A stretch of DNA of 64,000 nucleotides from Coenobita brevimanus (taxonomy: Eukaryota; Arthropoda; Malacostraca; Decapoda; Coenobitidae). The DNA lies in NCBI GenBank assembly GCA_032717465.1, contig CM064664.1:1430969-1494968 (forward strand). Reading direction: 5' to 3'. Under the pieces are notes generated by a model. The model saw only the letters and a program-made list of their open reading frames with translations, searched no databases and was not told the DNA's origin. The translations under genes and the position numbers were made by a program. Below are positions 11,641 to 23,948 of this stretch, piece after piece (the stretch's first letter is position 1; each line of letters opens with the position of its first letter).

Positions 11641-14600
11641 AAGGGTATGTAGTTGTTTAAAGAGGGTTGGGGACAGCTCCCCTGCTGGACCAGAGAACCC
11701 CGTTTGGATTCCCAGTCAAGTGACTGATGAGAATCCGGGGATGACGAAATGAAGGACATTGACAAAGGGGGCTTTTGGGAATACCAGCATCTAGTAAGTG
11801 AAGGAATGGAGACAAGGGAGTAAGGTAAGGTCGGTCAGTGAGGTAAGAGAGGATAAATAGTGCTAGCAATCGATCTCTGCAGTCACCCTCTGCTGTGGGG
11901 ATTGTTGGTAGTGGTGAGTGAGGTCCTTGCTATGGTTCAGGAGAGAGTGTAGTGGGTGTGTGGGGGGGTGTCGTGGCCTTTGTTCGCCTATGTCTATGCT
12001 CTGGATGGCTGGAGTAGCCAGGTGATGAATTTTCTGTTTGATACCCTAGGAGCGTGTGCGTTGTCAGGGGTAGTGCCGTTTCACCTCCATGTATGGCTAC
12101 TGTCTTGCCCTCTAATTGTGCTTCATCAGACCAGGCAGAGGTGCTGAAGGACGGAGCTGTATTACTGGACATCCTTCACGAGCAGAAACCAAGTTTCATA
12201 GCCATCTCACTGTTCTCTCATGTCAGACTGCTTTCTCTGTGGTGAGCCGCTGACTTTTAAGTCGTCTTCCAATGGGCTACCAGGCAGGTGTATTCCAGGA
12301 GGCTGTCCAAGTTGTGAGCAGTAGACACGACGTCACACCACTGAAAGCAGATGCCACAACACTGGAATACTAAAACAAAGCCCTCCATACATCAGGTGTG
12401 AGACTTACAAAGCATATGGCCATCCCTACATAACCTCCCAGAGCATCCTCCAAAGGAGAAGGCTGACCTTGGATGGGGAATGACAGCCTGGGAAGGAGGC
12501 ATACACGGAATCAAAGAAGCTAGAAACAAAGGGCTGCTACCTCCTCCCCTTTCCCCTGTCACTCTCCACATGGGACTAGGGGAAGTTCTGCTCAAGGGAA
12601 CCTCCCTAGCCACATGCCCCAAAAGATGAAACAAAACCCCAGGGACAAATATTTGTGGGAGAAGGGCAGGTGCAGGGGGAAAGAGGATTAAGTAGGAAAG
12701 TCCCTCATAGGAAGGTACACAGGTGATTGCCCACTCCTGTTCCTAAAGTGCAACGGGTGTGGGTCGGCAACCACATGGTTGAGAACAAAGAAAATAACAT
12801 TGAATTACCCACAGAAAAAATCATGGCAGGAACCTAGGACCGGGGACCTGGGCGAACATGTCCTAGGGCAAACAAACCGGGAAGGAGGTAGTCTGCCAGG
12901 CACATGTGGATTGCAAGCTGCACACCATGTGGTGAGGGCAATCACCAAGGTAAGCCTTAAGAAGTAGAACCATGACCTAAGCCCCGGGCTAAAGCAGTGA
13001 CAGCAGTTCACAGTACTTGGTCAGTGTAAACATTGTGTGCCACATGGGCCAGAAAGACCTCGGTAAACATAGCATGACAGAAGAATTCTGCCTAGCCAGA
13101 ATACAGTGAAAAAGTTGTGAACCTCGTTCTCCAACAGCATACTAAAAACTACACTATATTGACATTATGGATAGTAAAATATTAAAATCTGGCCTGAGAG
13201 GAAAAGTATAGTGGGATGGAAATAGCTCGTCATGCTTGGACAGACAGACCACTGTGTGGACTTTGGGGCTTAAGGCAATTAAGCCAAAATGCTTGTAACT
13301 ACGAAAAATAACACAAATGGAACATAACACGTTGTAGCTCCATGTGAGCAGAGTCTAGGATGAGCACCGTGTAGTAGAGGAAGCTTGCCCTACTTGATGA
13401 ACTCTGTGCTCCATGAGGAGCCAGGAGCCACACTAAAAACCATATTTTCAGATGTCGTATAGTAAGACAGCAGTCCAGTCTCCAGCAGACTAGCATGACA
13501 GAAGCAAACCAGTGCATTAATATCGACTGAAAATTTACACACAGTGTGGGGCTGCAAACCAGAAATGAACATGCTGAAACTACGAAAGACAAATGACAAG
13601 AAAATTAAACAAGAACACTTCCTGCAAGATGTAGGCTTACCATGCAACCGCGAAAGTAGTAGCACAGAGTCGAGAAGATGCTGGTGCACACCTCGTAGAG
13701 GACTGATGCTGTCCCCAGGTGTTGCTCATGCATTGCACGGAGAGAGAGAATGACTTGCCTTGCCGACACCAGTGTTGAGCAGAGAGGACAGAGAAGGGGT
13801 AGGCTAATGAGGTAAGGAAATGGGAAGATTGTACTCACGTTTGCCCGCTTTCCCTTTCTGGGGGGCTGCATTTATTTCCACGATTTTGGGGGTATAGTTC
13901 CCTGCTGCATCCAGCAGAAGTGAAAGGAGCTAACTCTACAGCGCACTAAATGTTGATACGCCCACCTAGTCATTAATATTATTTGAGGCACTGATTGGAA
14001 TAACCTCTTGTCCGCCACAGCGGCAAATTTTGGAGTTAAGTACACCAACGTATTCTCCAAACCCTCTTTTACTAGTATAATAACGAATCATGTGAAAAAA
14101 TGCCCCCAGTAAGGGTGAAAATCCCATTTTATAGAGGGGTCCATTTTTGCCTGAATAATCCAGTCAGAAAATCGTTGTGGCTTAGCATTGTCTTCCCCAG
14201 GTCCTGAACCTTGGAAACCAACATCAGGCTCAATTATTCCATTGGTTTTACGGTCAATTTTTCTTATGTATTCACGTGAAGACACGCATCTATTGTCAGC
14301 TCCATGTGGGGGAAGTCCCAGAATGCTAGTAATAACCACTCAAGCACCACAGGCCACCACGGACAGATTTTCTTAGCCATATTTTATTTTTTGTGCTGGT
14401 TTTGTGCTATATTAAAGAATATTGTAAAAGCACATGCATACATCATAAGGTTGGCTTGCAATAACGCACATTTTTGGGAAAATGCAGTTCACTGTTGTCA
14501 GGCAAGAGGAGAAAGACGCTGTTAATATATTGTTCTTTTAAAATGCCATTGACTTTACATACCCTAACATGCAAGCAGATGTTTTCAGCAACATTTGAAA

Positions 14601-15179
14601 AAATAATAACCTGAATATCTTTATCGGTTGAAAAGATATGGCAATTTGAAAGTTTTTCCCATTTTTTATATTTGGCACACAAGAGATTATTCCACTCAGA
14701 GCCTCATTTTATCAAAAGAAAATGGAGAGGGGCAAATTCACACACTGACACTGAGGATCCACACTCTGTTTATATAATATCTTGCAACTCACTCCTTTTC
14801 TCTAGGAAGGAAGATTGTGGACTACAAGAGTAGGGCACCTTCACTCTGCAGTCCATTGGACTTACTTAAAGATGAGCCTCTGACAACAAAATCAACATTA
14901 AAACTCCATCTGTTTGTAATGTTAAGTAAAATCGTGTTTACATGTAACTAGCAGTGCTACCCATCTTTGCTAGAGTTAGCCATATTATGGAAAATTGACG
15001 ACGGTATTTTAGAAATCCTTAAAGGTAGACAAATTCGTGGTTGGACGAAACAGCAATCACACACATTTCTTCACCTAATAACACACCCACTAATCGATCT
15101 ACTAATCTTGGAGAGCTTTATTGGTGGGAGGGGGGGTGATGAGGGATCAAGAATCTGAAGTGGAGGACAGTATTTACAT
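11641..15179. other. No gene recognised
   Basis: Only short, unsupported ORFs. I found no internal repeats, recognisable transposon proteins or RNA genes. The segment from 11.64 to about 12.2 kb could be a continuation of the DIRS relic, but I cannot show it. Confidence 0.5.
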
Positions 15180-15182
15180 CTG

Positions 15183-16616
15183 TTGGTCCCCATGACCTAT
15201 TTTAGTCTGTATGGCAACATCAGTCTGTTTGTGTGTTATGCACCTACTAATGATGCACTCGATGAAAGGAAAGACACATTTTATGAAAAGTTGCAAGAAG
15301 GAGTAGGAAGGGTACCTAGACATGATGTTTTGATCTGCGTTGGAGACTTTAATGCAGTAATGGGCTGTTCAAATGAGGGATTTGAGGCATGTATGGGTAA
15401 GATGGGAGTTGGTAGTAGGATGAGTGAAAACGGAGTGAGGTTTGGAAGCTTCTGTCTAGCAAATGACTTAGTCATCGGGGGCACACTCTTTCAGCATTGC
15501 AATATACACAAGACAACTTGGGTGTCGCCGTGTGGAAAATATAAAAATCAGATTGATCACATCGCTATCAGTAGGAGGCATAGAAGTTCTCTGCTAGATG
15601 TTCATGTTAAACGGGGAGCGGATATTGGTAGTGACCATCAACTCAGCATTGCAAAAATAAGGTTTAAACTTAAAAATCAGAAGAAGGAAAAATCTGGTGT
15701 TGGTAGATACGATATTGTTAAGCTTAGAAGGGAAGGAGAAGAAAAGGAGGAATTCAGATTAGAATGCAGAAATAGGTTTTTGGTGTTGGAAACGTTGGAA
15801 GAGGGGGAGAGAAGTGTAGATGAGATGTGGGAGGATGTGAACAAAGTTTTGCATGAGACTGCTGAATGTACGATTGGAAGGAGACATAGATTCAGGAGAA
15901 AGAAATGGATATCAGAGGAAACGTGGGATATGATAAAAAAGAGAGGTGAAGCTAAATTGAGGAGTGAGATGCAATGCGTTGATGAACGAGAGATTGAATT
16001 AGCAAGAGCTGCGTACTGGAGTTTGAATTCAGAAGTAAGAAGGTTAGCTAGGAGAGATAAAAGAAGATGTGTGGATGAAAAGGTTGCAGAGACTGAAATC
16101 TTAATAAACAAAAATGATGGACAGAGTCAAAGAATAGCATATGAATCGATTAGAGAACTGAGTGGTAATGCAGGTAAACGCAAGGAAATACCAGTTAGAG
16201 ACAGGGAAGGAAATTTATTGACCAAAGATGGAGATATTAAAAATAGATGGAAAGAGCATTTTGAGACAGTTCTTAATAGACCAGTACCACCAGAAGAGGA
16301 TATACCGTCTGCTCAGGAAGATTTAAATATAGAAACAGGAGAGTTGAGGCTTGCAGAAGTGGAGAAAGCAGTAAAACAGTTAAAGAATAATAAGGCACCA
16401 GGGGAGGATGGTTTATTTCCGGAAATGTTTAAAGTGGAGGGGGATAGATTAATAAGGATCTTGACCAAGCTATTCAATAAGATATGGGTGACGGGGTTAC
16501 TACCATCAGTTTGGAAGAATGGTGTAATTGTTAAAGTTCCGAAGAAGGGAGACCTGAGTGAATGTGGTAATTGGAGGAATCTCTTTGTCACCGATAGCTT
16601 TGAAAGTTTTCAGTAG
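15183..16616 (+). pseudogene. 5' part of a frameshifted non-LTR EN-RT ORF
   Basis: The 477-codon frame enters partway through an APE endonuclease: CYAPTND (residues 18-24), VGDFNAVMG (53-61), QIDHIAISR (122-130) and GSDHQLS (149-155) are present, but the N-terminal catalytic Asn and Glu motifs are missing. The copy is therefore 5' truncated near 15.18 kb. A long charged linker leads to the RT start: NNKAPGEDGLFPEMFK and VPKKGDLSECGNWR. The frame then breaks; the expected continuation (ISL.P.ALKVFSRVL) lies in the next frame, which points to a one-base indel near 16577. The apparent start Met is an artefact of truncation. Confidence 0.85.
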
Positions 16617-17853
16617 AGTGTTGTTAAATAGGTTGGAGCCGGTGGTTGAGGGTATTCTGAGGGATGAACAGGCTGGTTTTAGAAAGGGACGTGGTTGCAA
16701 TGATCAGATCTTTATAGTTAGGCATTTGATGCAGCAAGTTAATGAAATGAGAGTACCGTTAAGTCTTTGTTTTGTTGATTTTGAAAAGGCTTTTGATAGT
16801 GTTTCGAGAGAGACTATGGGGAAGATCATGAGACATTATGGAATACCAGAGGAGTTTGTGAGGGTCATTATGAACATGCATGAGGACACATTTTGTAAAG
16901 TGATGGTTGATGGTTGTCTGAGTGATTCGTTTGAAGTCAAGTCCGGAGTAATTCAAGGTGGTGTTCTATCGCCTTTACTATTTATATTGGTCATTGATTA
17001 CATTATGAAACGCGTTGGAACAGAAACCGGTGCAGGTATACTTTGGGGAGAGAACAGGAAACTTTTGGATTTAGATTATGCAGATGATATAGTTTTGATT
17101 TGTGATGGGCCAGAAGAGATGCAGAGAGTGTTGGACTGTTTGGTGAGTGAAGGTCGCAAGGTGGGTTTGGTTATTAATTGTGGAAAAACTGAAATAATCA
17201 ATATGAATATGGAAAATGCGCAGGAATGTGTAATTGGAGGTATGGTTGTAAAGCAAGTTGATAGGTTTAAATATTTAGGTACTTATTTAGCCAAGGATGG
17301 TTCTTTGAACTTTGAATTCGAGGAAAGGTTAAAGAAGGCTAATCAGGCAATGGGAATGCTTAAAAATATTTGGAATAATAACAATTTTTCTGTGCATACA
17401 AAAATCAAACTTTATAAGGTAATGGTTAGGAGTATCTTAATTTATGGACACGAGTCTTGGTACAGCACAGTGACTATGGAAAATAAATTCTTGGTGTTTG
17501 AAAATAAAGCACTTAGAAGAATATTAGGAGTTAAGTGGTGGGAAAGGATACCAAATAGTAGAATTAGAGAAATAACGGGAGTGCAGCCGATCGATGAATA
17601 TGTTAGATTCTCACGATGGAAGTGGCTAGGACATGTGTATAGGAGACAGGGAATAGTACGAGGTACACCAGGGTGGGTGGCACTTGGTAGGAGAGGTAGA
17701 GGAAGGCCAAAAGAGACGTGGGTGAGGACAATGAGACGGGAAGCTGGAGATGAGTGTTGGGGAGATCTTGAAGAGTTAGCACAAGATAGGATGTGGTGGT
17801 GTGAGTTCATCGAGGCCCTATGCATCCCCGAGGGTGCCACAGGAAATGATTGA
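16558..17853 (+). pseudogene. 3' part of the same EN-RT ORF (RT domain and C-terminus)
   Basis: This 431-codon frame carries the RT core: NRLEPVVEGILRDEQAGFRKG, FVDFEKAFDSV (first catalytic Asp), IQGGVLSPLLF, LDYADDIVL (intact catalytic pair) and RFKYLGTYL. After the RT come the IYGHESW, KWLGHVYRRQG and GRGRPKETW blocks typical of RTE-like and related non-LTR proteins often mislabelled as host genes. Apart from the single frameshift near 16577 the copy is uninterrupted for about 2.6 kb, so it is young. The real protein would be continuous with the preceding frame. Confidence 0.88.
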
Positions 17854-17868
17854 TTGATTGATTGATTA
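17847..17868 (+). repeat. (TGAT)n 3' tail of the preceding retrotransposon
   Basis: Five TGAT/GATT units start at the stop codon and end at AACCC. A short simple-sequence tail instead of poly(A) is usual in several RTE-like lineages and marks the 3' end of the insertion. Confidence 0.75.
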
Positions 17869-17869
17869 A

Positions 17870-19886
17870 CCCTTATCCACCGGGGCCTTCCCACCATCGT
17901 CCACTCCTTACGCGGAATTTCCGATATTTTGGGAAAATTACCCTTGTTTCAGACCCTGATATCTTCCAAGTTATTATAACTAGGGAAGAAAGTAAGTATT
18001 ACATAATACTCTTCAACTCTTCCTCTTTCAAAAGAAATTATCTCAAAGTCTGCAGGTGGTCCAATCAATGAGTAAGGATACGTTAAAGATGACTGGTTTT
18101 CCGTGTTTTGGCGGGCTAATCCGGGTGTGCGCCACTGTCAGTGACCTTGGACTCACTGGCTAGCATTGGCAGCACTGACTGGAGTGGTGATTGTAATAAT
18201 GCCCAGCATCTCGGAATATTCCACTCATTCTTTCGACTTTTCCTTACTCACCATTGAAAGGATAAGTCATCACCCTGTCCATGTGGCTCCCCGTAGTTTT
18301 TTACACCCGTTTCATAGTGACATTTTGCCCCGTGGATGTATAGGAAAAGAATACCTCTTTATTTTCCGTACTCACTTCTTGCATCAGTAATAATAATTTC
18401 CCCCTACTACAGCACTTATATTTGCACTTGACATCACGATTACGGGTAACTGCACTTTGAGAAGTAAATACTCTGGCTGTTTCACAAACTATAATAATTT
18501 CCCCCTACTACAGCACTTATATTTGCACTTGACATCACGATTACGGGTAACTGCACGTTGAGAAGTAAATACTCTGGCTGTTTCACAAACTATGGTTGAG
18601 AATGAGGTAATTACTTGTACAAATTTTTGTACTAATTTGTAGTAATCAGAGGCATCGTGAAGATATTACTAATGTTATACACAACTTACATTTCTTGCAC
18701 TTCACATCACAGATACACTAATGCTCACACATTCACCCTTATTTTGTAAGTAACGAGAGAGAAAAAAATGTTACAGCCAACCAGGTGATCTTTCCCTCCA
18801 ATGCACATTTGTTTTCTTTCATTGTACTAGATAGGGTTACTCAAGGTATTTCCAATCATTGTTTAACAAATAACCATAAATAGTAACACGTATTGCAGTG
18901 CACTTGTAAAACTTATTATAAAACATATATTTCATAACACTAGATATAACTTTTATCTTACATTTCACTTATGTATAAAAAACACTCTTATGCATATCTG
19001 TTTACCATTTACAGTTTCCCACACACCTGCTCAGTCACTGAGCCCTTTCCCCAGCAGTAAAGGCAGAACTTTCACGGGGGTCGATGATGCACTCGGAATC
19101 GGATGAGGAAGATAAGGAAGACATCACTCTACAGTACAGTCTACCAGTGCCGTGTACAGACTGAGCCGTGCATCAGTGGGGTACCTTGGGTACCTGCCTA
19201 CCCTATGGTTGTCATAGAAAATGGTCGTGAATGCAAAGGGTGCCTGGAAGGTGCTGGCAGCATATCCGGTCAGCAGGCGGCACTCCACACCCTGAACTGT
19301 GATGGCTAGCCGGCGCACAGAGGTTAATGCACACGAGATTTCATTCCATCCATTCATCTAATCCTTTTCTGTTAATCAGAACTGTACAATCCTGGGGTTG
19401 GGATACTCAGTCCCGACATTTAAGGCCAAATTTCATTCCTGAACCTTGAAAACTATTAGTCTTTTTTTTTTTGGGGGGGGGGGAGGGTCAAGGATTAAGG
19501 TTGTGCTTAGCCTAAATCTTATCGTGTCAAATACCTAATTTAGCCTGTAAGCAAATACATCCAAAATTCCATTCTTTTAACATAAAAACAATGCATATTT
19601 CTAACAGGATATTTCGTGTCTGAGGCTGTGCCTCTTCACTTGAAAGTCTAAGTGCAGTTCCAGTGATTCAATCTAAATTCTTTTGCATTTCTTTGTCGGC
19701 ACACAATGTTTCATTTTATATATAAAAACGTGTATAAATTTCTAGTGGGTGGTTGAAACTGAGCACACGCCCCCTTTACCAAACCTAAAGCAATGTCCAC
19801 ATGGTGTGTGTGGCCTTCCTTGGTCTTTATAACTAAACAAATATGCTGCACTGAAGCTTGTAAATTTTTGGCATGTATAGCAAACA
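17870..19886. other. No gene recognised; contains a tandem duplication
   Basis: AT-rich non-coding sequence. Apart from the 101-bp duplication at 18391-18592 and a G-run at 19471-19485, I see no supported feature. Confidence 0.55.
18391..18592. repeat. Near-perfect 101-bp tandem duplication
   Basis: The block starting TAATAATTTCCCCCTACTAC at 18391 is repeated at 18492. By eye the two differ at one position (CACTTTGAG versus CACGTTGAG). A much weaker third match (TTGCACTTCACATCACAGAT) lies at about 18690-18720. It has no coding potential. Confidence 0.92.
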
Positions 19887-22800
19887 CAGGGAGTGCTGGA
19901 GCTCCCATTTCATCAGCCCTCGGGACTAGCTCCTGACCATCCCCCTTTGCTGAACTTTTACTGTGTCTCAGTAACACAGAGAATTGGCCACATGCTCTCC
20001 AATACAAGTTCCTCGAACTGTCAACACCAGACTACATGCACATTACACACTTCACTTCCTATAAAAAGATTTACAAACAAAAAATTGTAAATACTTATGA
20101 AGCCTCAGAGTCCCCGAGGGAGGGGGGGGGAAGACCAAAACCCCGATCATACGCCCTTCTCCCGGTGACGACCCAGTGAGACACCTTTAACCACAATCTG
20201 ACTCACTTCTTCCTTTCTGCAACATTTGCAGCCTCTCCTCCAACTTTCTCTCCGTCAAGCACCACCTCTCCTCCTGTAAACCTCACCTTCTCTTCCAACC
20301 TCAGACCCAGCTGTCTGAGGCGACTGATAGCAAACCCTTCTCTGTATCCTCCTTCCTTCCTACACTCATTTCAAAGCCAAAGATGGTTTTTGTGTTGGTG
20401 TACACAACGACATATCTTGCTCTCGTGTTCCTGAACTTTAATCTTCTGAATTCTCTACTCTGGCATCTGCATTCCTGTCATTCTCTTAGTAAATGTATCT
20501 ATGCTGTTTACTTATCCTCTAACTCTACTGACTATGAAAGTCTCTCCAACTGTCTTACTTCTAAGATGAAACAAATTCTATTGATTTCTCATTTCTCAGA
20601 AATCTCCGTTCTAGAAGATTTCAATATTCACCACAACCTTTGGCTCCCCTTTCCTTTGACTAATCCACCTTGTGAATAAACCTACATGTTTTCTATCCAT
20701 TTTGACATAGAGCAGCTTGTACAGCACCGTACCCATATCCCTGATCATCTTGCAGAGGGCTCCAACATTATAACTTATCCTTTAACGTACACTGTTAATC
20801 TTTCCTCTCCATTGGGTTCCTCAAGTCGCAACATTATCATCTTAACCTGTCCTATCGCTCCAGTAAGGCCTGTGGACCTTCCAAAGAAGCAGTGGCTGTG
20901 GCACTTTGGAGATGCAGAGTGGGATGCCCTCAGGCAATATCTTTTTTTAATATTCGTGGAATGAATATTGCTTCCATGGCCGGGAGCAGTTTGAGTGTGC
21001 ACTGCACATTACATATGTTATTCCCTTGGGCATGGAAGCATACATTCTTTCCTCATGTCCTTAGACTAATGCTAAAGAAAAAACAAAAAATGATTTAATC
21101 ACGCTCTTTCTAATGCTCTCCACAACAAAGAGAAGGCCTACAAAAGGTACTGGAGTCAACCCACTCCTGAATCTCATCTCTTTTATATTCTTGCCCAGAA
21201 TTGAGCTAATTGTTCTTGGCTCAGCTAAAAGTAATACCATTTGCACTAAATGCTCTGAACTCTCAAACTCCAATTCTTCCCACTCCTTCAGGAACCATGC
21301 CAAAAACCCTTCTAACAACTTTACTTCATCATCCTTCCATCTCTTTTCCATTCCGATTGCTCTGTAGCTATTTCTTCTACTGATAAAATACAACTCTTGT
21401 CTCAGACTTCCTCCTGCAATTCCTCATTGGACGATTTCAATGCTGTTCCACTATAACTTCCCCATTCTGACTTCTTCATGGCTGAAATTAAAATGTTTTC
21501 AATTGATGTATATTCTGCCATCACCAGCCTCAATATTAACAAGACATATGGGGCCTGATGGGATCCATCCTGTTGTCCTCAAGAACTGTGCTTCTGTGCT
21601 TACACCCTGCCGAGGTGAACTCTTTCACCTTTGTCTGTAAACTTATACCTTCTTACTGTAAGTTTGCTCTCAGTCAGTCTGTCCCAGAGAATGGTGACCA
21701 CTCCCAGCCCTCTAACTATCGACCAATTACATTAACATCCTGTATTTCAAAAGTTTTGGTGTCTATTTTTAACAAAAGAAATTAAGCATCTTTCTTATCA
21801 TAACCTTGCTTTTGATCACTTGAACGGGTTCCGCCAGGGATGTTCCACTTGCGATCTTCTCACCTACCTTTCGGACTATTGGTCGCCCTCCTCTCGGGAC
21901 TTTGGAGAATGCTTTGCCATTGCACTTGACATCTAAAAGGCTTCCGATCGTGTCTGACATAAATATTTAAAATTGGCATAAATCTTTAATTTGCAAACTG
22001 CCCCTTTATGGTTTCTATCTTTCTCTGCTTTCATCTTTAGCTTCCTTTCTGCTCATTCTCTTGCTGCTGTTGTAGACGGCCACCGTTATGCTCCTAGAGT
22101 TATCAATAGTGGTGTTCCTCAGGTCTCAATCTTACCACCAACTCTCTTCCGTGTATTCATCAATGACCTTATAAGCTTTACATCTGACCTTATCCACTCA
22201 TACGCTAATGACTCCACCCTCCACCTTTCCATTCCCCTCCTGCAGTTTCCATTTCAGCAGTTACTTCAGCAAACAAGGGATGAGGCTATGGCACACCGAA
22301 TGTATGATTTGGCTCAGATATCTGATTGGGGTAAACGTAATCTTGTTTTTAATGTATCAAACCTCAGATCTTACATCTATCAACCAGACAAAATATTCCA
22401 CAGGAGTACCCCCTAATTTTTCATTATATCTGATTCAATCTTGCATCACCTTTAAACATACTTGGGGTTTCATTATATCTGGATTTATCTTGGAAAGAAC
22501 ATATCGCCTCTCTCGTAAAAAAAGATCGGGTGTGCTAAGACGACTCCATGCTTTCTTTACCCCTGCACAGTTACTGACTTTATACACGGGTTTTATTCGC
22601 CCCTGTGTAGAGTACACTTCTCATGCGTGGGGAGGCTCCTCACACACAGCTGTTCTCAAAAAGATGGAGTCAAAGGCTTTTCATCTCATTAACTCTCCTC
22701 CTCCTACTGGCTCCCTTCTACCTCTGTCTCTTAGCTGCACTGTTGCATCTTTATCTCTTTTCTATCGCTGGTTCAATGGTCACTGCTCCTCTGAGCTGTC

Positions 22801-23126
22801 TGCTTGCATCCCTCCACCAGTATGGCGAGCACGTTACTCCCGTCTAATAACAAACTCCCATCTCTTTTCTGCCCAGCTTTCTAATGTGAGAGTAAACCAC
22901 TACTCACAGTCCTTCATTTATGCAACAGGACAACTCTGGAACTGTTTCCCTTTGTCTGTATTTCCTATTGCCTATGATCTCCAATCTTTCAAACGGAGTG
23001 TGTCCATGCATCTCTAAATGATTGGATCTTGAACCTGGCTAGCTGTTAACCTTGTTTTTGTTTTTTCCTTAAGGTACAACTTGCAGGCTCCAGGCCTTTG
23101 ATTCCTTCTTCCGTGCATAAAGAAAA
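19887..23126 (+). pseudogene. Family A non-LTR retrotransposon, decayed near-full-length copy B
   Basis: It starts at ACAGGGAGTGCTGGAGCTCCC, which matches the 5' UTR of copy A but lacks its outermost ~70 bp, and ends in CCTTCTTCCGTGCATAAAGAAAA. Frames at 20383-20964 cover endonuclease remnants, and 21440-21785 covers the RT start (GPDGIHPVVLKNC, NYRPITLTSC, the first in a frame offset). 21991-22416 covers the RT core with the active site changed to YAND (HSYANDSTLH), and 22208-23017 the C-terminus. Multiple frameshifts and stops break it. The C-terminal 150 residues are best preserved. Confidence 0.9.
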
Positions 23127-23209
23127 AAGACATACAAGTGCCAAGACAGACACTCGTAATAATTATATAGATGAAAGAGAAATGCATAGTGATAAAGATG
23201 GACTCCTTT

Positions 23210-23385
23210 ATGCGGTGTCACAGATGGAACAAGACGGCTCCACTGCCTGGTTATACAAATGTCCCTCATCTACTTCCCTATCTGCCAGAAGGAGAATTTT
23301 GTGATGTAGGAGGAAGGTATGTTTAGTCCCTAGTCCACCAGGTTCACATTTCTGATGAGCAGGGATTTGCAGTTACTGGTACTAC
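23210..23385. repeat. Interspersed repeat shared with 38.75 and 39.3 kb
   Basis: CTGGTTATACAAATGTCCCTC, then AGTCCACCAGGTTCACATTTC with a following GATGAGCAGGGATTTGCAG, recur in diverged form at 39265-39445. The last part also recurs at 38750-38800. The unit is about 170 bp, non-coding and of unknown class. Confidence 0.5.
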
Positions 23386-23409
23386 CACTAATACTACCTT
23401 GATCAGTGA

Positions 23410-23648
<239 letters not shown>

Positions 23649-23948
23649 TTATTGACCACAGCAATTACAGAGTTTGTTTTACAAAAATCATATAGTATAC
23701 AAAATCATTTGAACAAAGTATAATTAAGTAATTTTCTTACAAAAAAAAAAAAAACTGCAGTCCAATATAAGTATCATATTCTAAGATAATCATAAATATA
23801 AGTATCACTAGCATTCGGCTTCTTCTATTCTTATGTGTACACAATTATCCCTTATTTATGCACATAAAATCATGATAATAGTCTTATACTCAATATGTTT
23901 GGCTATTCATATTCAGTACTTAAGTAATGTACTCCTACATTATAATTA

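Noticed and set aside
13299..14682. Several 60-100 codon frames with hydrophobic stretches
   Set aside because: No splice-site support, no recognisable domain and overlapping frames on both strands; I treat them as chance ORFs.
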